Source: an uncultured Hungatella sp. (GTDB lineage Bacteria; Bacillota; Clostridia; Lachnospirales; Lachnospiraceae). From it: a stretch of 64,000 bases of DNA. The notes beneath the pieces were generated by a model. The model had not been told where the DNA came from, did no database searches, and saw only the letters and a list, made by a program, of their open reading frames with translations. The position numbers and the translations under genes are program-made. The stretch spans positions 1 through 64,000 of the forward strand of contig CAJTOT010000003.1 in the NCBI GenBank assembly GCA_910577935.1. Direction: 5' to 3'. Positions 34,489 through 42,216 of this stretch are shown here, one piece after another. Every line of letters begins with the position of its first letter. The stretch's first letter is position 1.

Positions 34489-36699
34489 ATGAGAATATTA
34501 TTATTGCTCAGGGGATCTGCCGGGTGCGGCAAATCCACCTGGATCGAGGAACACGGCCTGAAACCCTATACCCTGTCGGCAGATGACCTCCGGCTTCTGT
34601 GCCAGAGCCCGGTGATGCAGGCTGACGGCACAGTGTCCATCAGTCAGAGCAATGACAAGACTGCGTGGAAGATTCTGTTTACTCTGCTGGAGGTGAGGAT
34701 GGAGAAAGGGGAGTTTACGGTAATCGACGCCACCAACTCTAAAACCTCCGAGATCAACCGTTACAAGGACATGTGCGACACCTACAGATACCGCATCTAC
34801 TGCGTGGATTTTACCGGTATTCCCATAGAGGAAGTGAAGAGAAGAAACGCAGGGAGGGAGCCGTTGAAGAGGGTGAGTGACCAGGTCATCGAGAAGATGT
34901 ACTCCAGGTTTGCCACCCAGAAGATTCCCTCCGGCGTCAAGGTTATCAGCCCGGAGGAGCTGGACACCATCTGGTTCCCGCCCCGGGATTTTTCCCAGTA
35001 TAAAAAGGTTCACCACATCGGGGATATCCACGGCTGCAACACGGCGCTCCAGCAGTACCTGTCTGACAACGGCGGGATGAAGGACGACGAATTCTATATT
35101 TTTACAGGAGATTACATCGACCGGGGCATAGAGAACGCGGAGGTGGTCAATTTCCTCATCTCCATCAAGGACAGGAAAAATGTGTACATGCTGGAGGGGA
35201 ATCATGAGAGGTGGCTGTGGTACTACGGCAGCGACGCCAGGGGGCGGTCCAGAGAGTTTGAGCTGGTCACCAGGCGGGAGCTGGACAAGGCGAAGGTCAG
35301 CAAGAAAGACATAAGGCAGCTGTACAGGAAATTCGGGCAGTGCGCTTACTACAGATACGGGGAGAATATATTCCTGGTGACTCACGCGGGCATTTCCAGG
35401 ATTCCGGAGAATCTGTCCCTGGTGGCAACGGAGCAGATGATCAAAGGCGTGGGAGACTATGACGATTCCGAGAAAGTGGCGGACACTTTCTGCCGGACCA
35501 TGCCGGACAATTATTATCAGATTCACGGACACCGGAACACGAAGATGGTTCCCGTGCAGGTCAACGACAGGGTGTTCAACCTTGAGGGGCAGGTGGAGTA
35601 CGGCGGCTGCTTAAGGTGCATCCAGGTAGACCAGGAGGGAATTCATGTCTTCGAGACTTCAAACCCGGTGTTTAAGAAGCCGCTGGGTGTGCAGGAAGAG
35701 GAGGCAGGCGGTCCGGCGGACGCCTCGGTGATGGACACTATCGCGGCTCTGCGGGCCAACCGGTATATACGTGAGAAAAAGTTTGATAATATCTCCTCCT
35801 TCAACTTTACAGACAAGGCCTTTTATGACAGAGCGTGGGATGAGCAGACCACCAAGGCCAGAGGGCTGTACCTTGACACCGTGAAGGGAAAGGTGGCGGC
35901 CAGGGCCTATGACAAATTTTTCAACGTGAACGAGCGGCCGGAGACCAAGTTTAACATGCTCCAGCATAAGCTTAAGTTTCCCGTGACCGCCTATGTGAAG
36001 GAGAACGGTTTCCTGGGGATTGTAAGCTATGATGAGTACAGAGACGACCTGTTTGTGGCCAGCAAGTCCACCATTGACAGCCAGTTTGCCTTGTGGCTCA
36101 GGGATATGCTGTACGAGAAGGTGCTGCCGGAGAACCTGGAGAGGATGAAGAATTTTGTAAAAGAGCACCGGGTTTCCTTTGTGTTCGAGTGCGTGGACAT
36201 GGTTCACGATCCCCATATCATCGATTATCCCGAGAGCCGGCTGGTTCTCCTGGATATCGTGTCCAACAGGCTGGAGTTTGTGAAATACGAGTACCAGGAT
36301 ATGCTCCGGGTGGCGGAGAGCATGGGGCTGACCTGCAAGGAGAGGGCAGCCGAGATCGGGGACTGGCAGGAATTTTTTGACTGGTATTACCAGGTTATGG
36401 ACGAGGACTACGAGTATAAGGGTGAAAAGATCGAAGGCTTTGTCATCGAGGACAGCGACGGTTTTATGACCAAGCTGAAACTGTCCTACTACAAGTTCTG
36501 GAAATTTATGAGAAGCGTGGCCCACGAGGCAGTCAGAAACGGATACATCAGAAAGACCTCGGCGCTGACCACCGCCCTGGCCAATGAATTCTACGGATGG
36601 GTGAGAACACTCCACGATGCTGAGGACATTGACAGCGTGCCAAAAGATATATGCACCCTGAGAAAGATGTTCTATGAGGCGAAGGGGAGAAAAGCCTGA
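34489..36699 (+). CDS. Polynucleotide kinase-phosphatase-RNA ligase fusion
   Basis: A 736-residue three-enzyme protein. Residues 1-160: P-loop kinase (GSAGCGKST at 9-17; VIDATNSKTSEIN) of the T4 Pnk-like type that phosphorylates 5'-OH ends. Residues 170-390: PPP-type metallophosphatase with GDIHG (178), GDYIDRG (207), GNHE (237), THAG and GHRNT. Residues 450-736: nucleotidyltransferase RNA ligase of the T4 Rnl1/fungal Trl1 kind, with YDKFFNVNE, motif I KENGF (Lys504), VFECVDMVHDPHI (motif III), KIEGFVIED (motif IV) and KLKLSYYKFW (motif V). It should heal and seal broken RNA. The order matches bacterial Pnkp, but the ligase is not the Pnkp type, and no hen1 is present. AGAGAGG ribosome site; own promoter. 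Three phosphoesterase genes follow. Confidence 0.88.
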   Translation: MRILLLLRGSAGCGKSTWIEEHGLKPYTLSADDLRLLCQSPVMQADGTVSISQSNDKTAWKILFTLLEVRMEKGEFTVIDATNSKTSEINRYKDMCDTYRYRIYCVDFTGIPIEEVKRRNAGREPLKRVSDQVIEKMYSRFATQKIPSGVKVISPEELDTIWFPPRDFSQYKKVHHIGDIHGCNTALQQYLSDNGGMKDDEFYIFTGDYIDRGIENAEVVNFLISIKDRKNVYMLEGNHERWLWYYGSDARGRSREFELVTRRELDKAKVSKKDIRQLYRKFGQCAYYRYGENIFLVTHAGISRIPENLSLVATEQMIKGVGDYDDSEKVADTFCRTMPDNYYQIHGHRNTKMVPVQVNDRVFNLEGQVEYGGCLRCIQVDQEGIHVFETSNPVFKKPLGVQEEEAGGPADASVMDTIAALRANRYIREKKFDNISSFNFTDKAFYDRAWDEQTTKARGLYLDTVKGKVAARAYDKFFNVNERPETKFNMLQHKLKFPVTAYVKENGFLGIVSYDEYRDDLFVASKSTIDSQFALWLRDMLYEKVLPENLERMKNFVKEHRVSFVFECVDMVHDPHIIDYPESRLVLLDIVSNRLEFVKYEYQDMLRVAESMGLTCKERAAEIGDWQEFFDWYYQVMDEDYEYKGEKIEGFVIEDSDGFMTKLKLSYYKFWKFMRSVAHEAVRNGYIRKTSALTTALANEFYGWVRTLHDAEDIDSVPKDICTLRKMFYEAKGRKA

Positions 36700-36746
36700 C
36701 CTATAAAACGCGTAACAAAAAATGCTGATCTGAGGGGAGACACGCC

Positions 36747-37523
36747 ATGCACTATGTATGTTCGGATATTCACGGGAGATGGGAGCGGTATGAGGCTATG
36801 GTGGAGGGGCTGAAGCTTTCAGGGGATGACCGTCTGTATATTCTGGGAGATGTCATCGACCGGGGAGACAGCGGAATCCGCATTTTGCAGCACATAAAGG
36901 ACCAGCCGAACATGACGTTTTTCCTTGGAAACCACGAGATGATTCTCTATAATTCCATCTGCATGGCAGATGAGGAGTGGATGGATACATGGCTTCTCAA
37001 CGGCGGGAAGAAGACGATAGAAGATTTTGTAAATCTGAACCGGGAAGAGCAGGATGGGCTTTTAGAATTTCTGGAGCAGTCCTGGGCCGTGATGCCCGAC
37101 CTTGCGGTGGGAGAAAATCACTATTATCTGGTTCACGCGTTTCCGGACCTGAATTATCTTGAGGAATCTGTGTCTTTTTCCCGGATCATGAGGGAGGAGG
37201 GTGGGCCGAAACGGTTCTATGACATGATGTGGAGCCGGGCAGACCGCATGCTCCGCCGCGGAGAGATAGGTAAGTTAAAGAGGCTGGACACCTTAAAGAA
37301 GATGGAGCGGAAGGTGATCTTCGGCCACACGATCACCACCCGTTTTTTTGAGAACATGTTCCGGGAAAGTTCGGGGCGGAACAGCTGGGACGGGGGAAAA
37401 CCGAAAATCTACTATGGAGAGAATCCTGATTTTACATGTATCGACTGCGGCTGCGCCATGAGAGACGGCAGGGGCTGTCTGGGAGTGCTGCGGCTGGAGG
37501 ATGGAGAGGAATTTTATTTCTGA
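36747..37523 (+). CDS. PPP-type metallophosphatase
   Basis: 258 residues of the PrpA/ApaH-like family: SDIHGRWERY, GDVIDRGDSGIRIL, GNHEM, VHAFPDL and FGHTITTRF supply the two-metal site, all intact. Family members act on phosphoproteins, dinucleotide polyphosphates or nucleic-acid ends. It starts 47 bases after the RNA repair fusion with AGGGGAG as ribosome site, and two more phosphoesterases follow, so a shared role in trimming RNA or nucleotide ends is plausible but unproven. Confidence 0.85.
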   Translation: MHYVCSDIHGRWERYEAMVEGLKLSGDDRLYILGDVIDRGDSGIRILQHIKDQPNMTFFLGNHEMILYNSICMADEEWMDTWLLNGGKKTIEDFVNLNREEQDGLLEFLEQSWAVMPDLAVGENHYYLVHAFPDLNYLEESVSFSRIMREEGGPKRFYDMMWSRADRMLRRGEIGKLKRLDTLKKMERKVIFGHTITTRFFENMFRESSGRNSWDGGKPKIYYGENPDFTCIDCGCAMRDGRGCLGVLRLEDGEEFYF

Positions 37524-37568
37524 TTTCTTTAAAAGAATTTGTAATTTTTCAGACAGGGGGCATGAAAT

Positions 37569-38105
37569 ATGAACCGTTACATCAGCGACCTGCATTTTGG
37601 CCACAAGAATATACTGAAGGCCGACCAGAGACCCTGGGACAATGTGGATGACATGGATAGGGGCATGATCGAATTCTGGAACAGTACTGTGGCCGATGAC
37701 GATGATGTGTGGATTCTGGGAGATTTCACTTACCGGGCGCCCCGCCATGTCCAGTGGTATCTGGGGCAGCTAAAGGGCAGAAAACACCTGATTCTGGGAA
37801 ATCATGACAGGCTTCTCATGGAAGACCGGTCAGCGCTTTTGTATTTTGAGTCGGTGGATAAGTCGACGGAGATTGTGGATGAGGGCAGGCGGGTGGTGCT
37901 GTGCCACTATCCGATAGCGGAGTGGAACGGGTACTACAGGGGGAGCTGGCATGTGTTCGGCCATATCCACGGGAGGAAGGACACCAGAGTCTACGAGTTC
38001 ATCCGGGGCGAGGAGCGGATGCTCAACTGCGGGGCGATGGTGGTGGGATACCGGCCTGCCGCCTTTGAGGAGATGGTGGAGGCCAACCGAAGATACAAGG
38101 AATGA
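37569..38105 (+). CDS. Calcineurin-like metallophosphoesterase
   Basis: 178 residues with the complete motif set SDLHFGH, GDFTYR, GNHDR, CHYPI and GHIHG. This compact class often appears in phage and mobile DNA and is usually annotated only as a phosphoesterase. Starts 45 bases after the previous gene (CAGGGGGCATGAAAT before the ATG) and ends 18 bases before the next. Substrate unknown. Confidence 0.85.
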   Translation: MNRYISDLHFGHKNILKADQRPWDNVDDMDRGMIEFWNSTVADDDDVWILGDFTYRAPRHVQWYLGQLKGRKHLILGNHDRLLMEDRSALLYFESVDKSTEIVDEGRRVVLCHYPIAEWNGYYRGSWHVFGHIHGRKDTRVYEFIRGEERMLNCGAMVVGYRPAAFEEMVEANRRYKE

Positions 38106-38123
38106 GGATGGGGGGAGAGCGCC

Positions 38124-38624
38124 ATGGTTTTTGTGACAGGGGACTGCCACGGGGAGTACGGAAGATTTTCCGCAAAGGTTTTTGGGATACAGAAGGAGAT
38201 GGACAGAGGCGACCTGGTGGTCGTGGCAGGGGACTTCGGCTACTGGGACCGGTCTAAGGAGCAGGATGACCCCGGACTTAAGGAGAAGAAGAGGGAGCTG
38301 GAGAGGGTGGGGGCTCTGTACCGGATCAATCATCTGTCCTGGTGGAAGGAGGAGATGCCCGACGAGGCCCAGCGCCGGGAGGGCCTTGGGTGTATGGAAG
38401 AACATGGGTGGAAGTGTGATTACATCATCAGCCACTGCGCGCCTTCCAGTGTCCAGGCGGTGTTTTCTCTCGGAGACTTTAAGCCTGACCCGCTGACCGG
38501 CTACCTGGAGGAGATCCGGCGCAGGTGCCGGTACATCCACTGGTTTTTCGGCCATTATCACATGGACAGGCGGATCGATGACAGACACACGGTGCTGTAC
38601 CGGGATATTATGCGGATTCTGTGA
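38124..38624 (+). CDS. Metallophosphoesterase with internal deletion
   Basis: 166 residues. Start (VFVTGDCHGEYGRFS), GDFGYWD and the end (RINHLSWWKEEMP, DYIISHCAPSSVQ, FFGHYHMD) match a metallophosphoesterase family whose members are, from memory, about 230-240 residues long. The stretch after GDFGYWDRSKEQD, where the GNHE metal motif and following strands should be, is missing: the sequence jumps directly to the KKRELERVGALYRINHL region. The frame is kept. Lacking the GNHE Asn/His, it is probably inactive or altered. Ribosome site GGGGGAGAG. Last gene of the cassette. Confidence 0.75.
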   Translation: MVFVTGDCHGEYGRFSAKVFGIQKEMDRGDLVVVAGDFGYWDRSKEQDDPGLKEKKRELERVGALYRINHLSWWKEEMPDEAQRREGLGCMEEHGWKCDYIISHCAPSSVQAVFSLGDFKPDPLTGYLEEIRRRCRYIHWFFGHYHMDRRIDDRHTVLYRDIMRIL

Positions 38625-38635
38625 CTGGGGAGAAC

Positions 38636-38683
38636 GGAGCGGAGGCTTTTTACTGAGAAGCCATTGCCGCTTCTTTTCTTTTG
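38636..38683 (+). terminator. Intrinsic terminator of repair cassette
   Basis: GAGCGG.GGCTT pairs with AAGCC...CCGCTTC, followed by TTTTCTTTTG. Placed 12 bases after the last phosphoesterase stop. Confidence 0.75.
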
Positions 38684-38836
38684 TTTTGGCAAAAAGCTGT
38701 CAGCCGTCTGAAGGCGTCGCGACAGCAGGGGTGTGACGAATAAAAAATCCCTAAAATGTAATTTTATGCGAGACTATTTAGAAAAAGTGTGGTAAACTGT
38801 CCATAGTGAAAGAACAGAAAACCTGGAGGTGTGATA

Positions 38837-40009
38837 ATGTATCTGATTAAACATGCGGAAGTTTACTCTCCTGAGAATCTGGGAACGGTGGACGTGCTTA
38901 CAGGCGGCGGGCAGATTCTCAAGACGGGGAAGGACCTTCCGGCGGAGGCGGCCTACGGCGTGGAGGTCATAGACGGGGAGGGCATGGTTCTGATGCCCGG
39001 ACTGATCGACGCCCATGTCCACATTCTGGGCGGAGGCGGCGAGGGGGGAGCCAGGACCAGAACCCCGGAGATTATGCTGTCGCAGATTGTCAGCGGCGGA
39101 GTGACCACAGTGGTGGGCTGTCTGGGCACTGACGGATGCACCAGGACCATGAGCAATCTTCTTGCCAAGGCCAAAGGGCTGGAGGAGGAGGGCATTACAA
39201 CCTACGTGTATACAGGCTCTTATCAGGTGCCGGTGAGGACTCTGACGGGGAAGATCATGGACGATATAATCCTTCTTGAGAAGGTGGTGGGAACCGGGGA
39301 GATCGCCATATCGGACCACCGGTCTTCCCAGCCTGACAAAAAGGAGTTCGCCAGGATCGTGGCGGACACGAGAGTGGGCGGAATCCTGTCAGGCAAGGCG
39401 GGGCTTGTGAATATCCATATGGGAGACGGGGAGAACCGTCTGAAATTTCTCCGGTATGTGCTGAAGAAGACGGAGATTCCGGCTTCCAATATGCTGCCCA
39501 CCCACATCAACCGCAGCCGCGGCCTGATGGAGGATGGCATTGACTATGTTCTGCAGCTGGGAGGATATATTGACCTGACCACCAGCTCCGACCCGGATTT
39601 TCTGGACCCGGATGAGGTGAAGGCCAGCGCGGGCTTAAAGATGGCCCTGGATGCCGGGGTGCCGGCGGACCATGTGACCTTTTCCTCTGACGGCCAGGGC
39701 AGCCTCCCGGTGTTCGGCCCTGACGGAGAATTCCTGGGGCTGGGGGTGGGAAAGGTATCCTCCCTCTACCGGGAGATGAGAGACGCGGTGCTGACCGACG
39801 GAGTGTCCCTGACCGACGCCTTGAAGGCAGTGACCCAGAACCCGGCATCTCTGCTGAAGCTCCCGAAGAAGGGGAGAGTCGAAGAAGGCGCCGACGCGGA
39901 CCTGGTGCTGGCGGACAAGAGGACTTTGGACATTCACATGGTCATGGCGAAAGGCGCGGTGATGGTGAAGGAAGGACAGATTGCAGCGAGAGGAACTTTT
40001 GAAGGCTGA
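38837..40009 (+). CDS. iadA: Isoaspartyl dipeptidase
   Basis: 390 residues, the same length as E. coli IadA as I remember it. Cleaves beta-aspartyl dipeptides arising from damaged proteins. The metal site is visible in GLIDAHVHILGGGGEGG and TRTPE, with later SDHRSSQP, NIHMGDGE, PTHINRS and FSSDGQGSLP (catalytic Asp). GTG at 38831 abuts the Shine-Dalgarno too closely, so ATG 38837, six bases after GGAGGT, is chosen. The YfcC transporter follows after 38 bases. Confidence 0.93.
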   Translation: MYLIKHAEVYSPENLGTVDVLTGGGQILKTGKDLPAEAAYGVEVIDGEGMVLMPGLIDAHVHILGGGGEGGARTRTPEIMLSQIVSGGVTTVVGCLGTDGCTRTMSNLLAKAKGLEEEGITTYVYTGSYQVPVRTLTGKIMDDIILLEKVVGTGEIAISDHRSSQPDKKEFARIVADTRVGGILSGKAGLVNIHMGDGENRLKFLRYVLKKTEIPASNMLPTHINRSRGLMEDGIDYVLQLGGYIDLTTSSDPDFLDPDEVKASAGLKMALDAGVPADHVTFSSDGQGSLPVFGPDGEFLGLGVGKVSSLYREMRDAVLTDGVSLTDALKAVTQNPASLLKLPKKGRVEEGADADLVLADKRTLDIHMVMAKGAVMVKEGQIAARGTFEG

Positions 40010-40047
40010 GGAATATAGAGATACAATCGAAGAGGAGATACCATATC

Positions 40048-41562
40048 ATGGAGAAAAAGAAACGATCTTTTCAGATGCCCCACACATTTATCATCATTTT
40101 CGGGGTCATTCTGTTTGCGGCCCTGCTGACCATGTTTATTCCCCTGGGACAGTATGACACGAAGGAAGTCACCTATATGCAGAACGGGGCGGAGAAGACC
40201 CGGACAGTTCTGGACCCGGACAGTTTCCGCTATGTTCTGGACGAGAACGGCAACAAGGTCACAAAGATCGCCCCCCTGTTCGGAACAGAGGATTTTGGCG
40301 GCCAGGGAATCTTAAACTATGTGTTTGAGGGCATGACCGTGGGAGATAAAAACGGAACTGCCGTGGGCATCATCGCATTTATCCTCATAGTGGGAGGCGC
40401 CTTCGGCATCGTCATCAGGACGGGGGCCGTGGAGAGCGGCATTATGCGGGTCATCGCCATGACCAACGGCAAGGAGATCCTGCTGATCCCCATTCTGGTA
40501 GTTCTGTTTTCCCTGGGAGGAGCGGTGTTCGGCATGGGGGAGGAAGCGATTCCCTTTGTCATGATTCTGGTGCCCATGTTCATCGCTATGGGCTACGACG
40601 CGGTTGTGGGAATCATGTGTTCCTATGTGTCCACCCAGATCGGTTTTGGTTCCTCCTGGCAGAACCCCTTCAGCCTTGCGGTGGCCCAGGGCGTGTCCGG
40701 GCTTCCGGTTATGTCAGGCGCGTGGTTCCGCATCCCCATGTGGATCTTTTTTACAGGCCTTACCATCGTGTTTACCATGCGGTACGCCATGAAGATAAAG
40801 AAGAATCCCGAGAGCTCCGTGGCTTACGAGTCCGATGAAGGATACCGCAGGGAGTTTACGAAGAAAGGCAGTGAAATGCCGCCCTTTACCATTGGGCACA
40901 AGCTGGTGCTGCTGACCATCGCCGCCTGCATGGTGTGGACTGTCTGGGGCGTGGTGGATCAGGGATACTATATTCCGGAGATCGCCTCCCAGTTCTTCGT
41001 CATGGGTCTGGCGGCCGGCGTCATCGGCGTGTTATTCCGCTTAAATGACATGAAACTTAACGATATTGCCACATCCTTTGAGCGGGGTGCTGCGGACCTT
41101 CTGGGTGCTGCCATGTGCGTGGGAATGGCCCAGGGCATTATCATTATTCTGGGCGGAACCAGCGCCACAGACGGCACGGTGCTCAACACCATTCTCCACA
41201 GTATCAGCCAGGGCATGCAGGGGTTCCCTCCGGTTATCTCCGCGTGGCTGATGTACGTGTTCCAGTCTGTGTTCAACTTCTTCGTGGTGTCCGGTTCCGG
41301 ACAGGCGGCTCTGACCATGCCGGTGATGGCGCCGCTGGCGGATCTGGTAGGTGTGGAGCGGCAGGCGGCTGTGGTGGCTTTCCAGCTGGGAGACGCGTTC
41401 ACCAACTTCATCGTTCCCACCTCCGGATGTCTTCTGGGAGCCTTGGCGGCGGCAAAGCTGGACTGGGGAAAATGGGCCAAGTTCCAGATCAGGTTCCAGG
41501 CGGTGCTGGTTGTGTGCGCGTCGGTTACCATGGTTCTGGCCGTGGTTTTGGGGCTGTCGTAG
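40048..41562 (+). CDS. YfcC family membrane transporter
   Basis: 504 residues with about twelve to thirteen hydrophobic segments, in the DcuC/arginine-ornithine-antiporter-like YfcC family (PHTFIIIFGVILFAALLTMFIPLGQYD; FVVSGSGQAALTMPVMAPL; FTNFIVPTSGCLLGAL). YfcC proteins are placed with C4-dicarboxylate or amino acid carriers. Its pairing with iadA suggests transport of dipeptides, aspartate or asparagine, which is inference from context. GAGGAG precedes the ATG; a strong terminator lies at 41670. Confidence 0.87.
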   Translation: MEKKKRSFQMPHTFIIIFGVILFAALLTMFIPLGQYDTKEVTYMQNGAEKTRTVLDPDSFRYVLDENGNKVTKIAPLFGTEDFGGQGILNYVFEGMTVGDKNGTAVGIIAFILIVGGAFGIVIRTGAVESGIMRVIAMTNGKEILLIPILVVLFSLGGAVFGMGEEAIPFVMILVPMFIAMGYDAVVGIMCSYVSTQIGFGSSWQNPFSLAVAQGVSGLPVMSGAWFRIPMWIFFTGLTIVFTMRYAMKIKKNPESSVAYESDEGYRREFTKKGSEMPPFTIGHKLVLLTIAACMVWTVWGVVDQGYYIPEIASQFFVMGLAAGVIGVLFRLNDMKLNDIATSFERGAADLLGAAMCVGMAQGIIIILGGTSATDGTVLNTILHSISQGMQGFPPVISAWLMYVFQSVFNFFVVSGSGQAALTMPVMAPLADLVGVERQAAVVAFQLGDAFTNFIVPTSGCLLGALAAAKLDWGKWAKFQIRFQAVLVVCASVTMVLAVVLGLS

Positions 41563-41669
41563 CCAGTCTTATGCCGGTCTGCCGGGGGCAGAACCTCCGC
41601 CCTGCCGGGGACACAAGACATAGCGCCCTCATAAGCATGCATCAGGACACGTCCCCGGGGGCATACTTT

Positions 41670-41718
41670 AGCTGTCATGACTTTTCTGAAAAGAAGGTCA
41701 TGGCAGCTTTTCGTTTTG
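41670..41718 (+). terminator. Intrinsic terminator after YfcC gene
   Basis: AGCTGTCATGAC..TTTTC pairs with GAAAAG..GTCATGGCAGCT, then TTTTCGTTTT. It separates the iadA-yfcC unit from the metal operon. Confidence 0.88.
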
Positions 41719-41750
41719 CAGGATCAGGGAGGGCCTCTCATGAAAAATAG

Positions 41751-41778
41751 TTGACATTTTTCAAAAAAATGGTAATAT
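41751..41778 (+). promoter_or_regulatory. Promoter of metal-resistance operon
   Basis: TTGACA, 16 bases, TAATAT, just upstream of the repressor operator at 41785. Confidence 0.8.
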
Positions 41779-41784
41779 AAACAC

Positions 41785-41800
41785 ATGAATAAGTGTTCAT
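41785..41800 (+). promoter_or_regulatory. SmtB/CadC-type operator
   Basis: TGAATA-AG-TGTTCA, a near-perfect inverted repeat matching the 12-2-12 core bound by ArsR/SmtB metal sensors. It begins six bases after the -10 hexamer, overlapping the probable transcription start, and lies upstream of the gene for such a sensor. Confidence 0.8.
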
Positions 41801-41822
41801 ATGAATAGAGAGGAAGGTAACT

Positions 41823-42203
41823 ATGACAGAGCAGGAGAGAATTGAACAGGAAGTGAGAGAATGTGTCTGTGAATTTATGTATGTCCATGAAGAGATTGTG
41901 GATAAAGTGGAGAAGGTGATGCCCGACGAGCAGCAGCTTTTGGAGCTGTCGGAGTTTTTTAAGGTGTTCGGGGATTCCACCAGAATCAAGATTCTGTATG
42001 TGCTGAGTCAGTCGGAGATGTGTGTCTGTGATATTGCCAAGCTGCTGCAGATGGGGCAGTCGGCCATCTCCCACCAGCTCAGGGTGCTGAAACAGATGCG
42101 GCTGGTGAAGTTCCGCAGAGACGGGAAGACCGTGTTCTATTCCCTGTCAGACAGCCACATCCAGACCATACTGGCCCAGGGAATGGAGCATATCAGCGAG
42201 TAG
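41823..42203 (+). CDS. cadC: CadC-like ArsR/SmtB metal-sensing repressor
   Basis: 126-residue winged-helix repressor. The DNA-binding helix region is SQSEMCVCDIAKLLQMGQSAISHQLRVLKQ; the CVC in that helix plus Cys residues in the N-terminal ECVCEFMYVHEE correspond to the Cd/Pb/Bi-binding alpha3N site of CadC. It should release the operator when soft metals bind. AGGAAGG precedes the ATG; the ATPase gene follows after 13 bases, so the pair is a self-regulated operon. Confidence 0.9.
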   Translation: MTEQERIEQEVRECVCEFMYVHEEIVDKVEKVMPDEQQLLELSEFFKVFGDSTRIKILYVLSQSEMCVCDIAKLLQMGQSAISHQLRVLKQMRLVKFRRDGKTVFYSLSDSHIQTILAQGMEHISE

Positions 42204-42216
42204 AGGGGGAGAGAAG

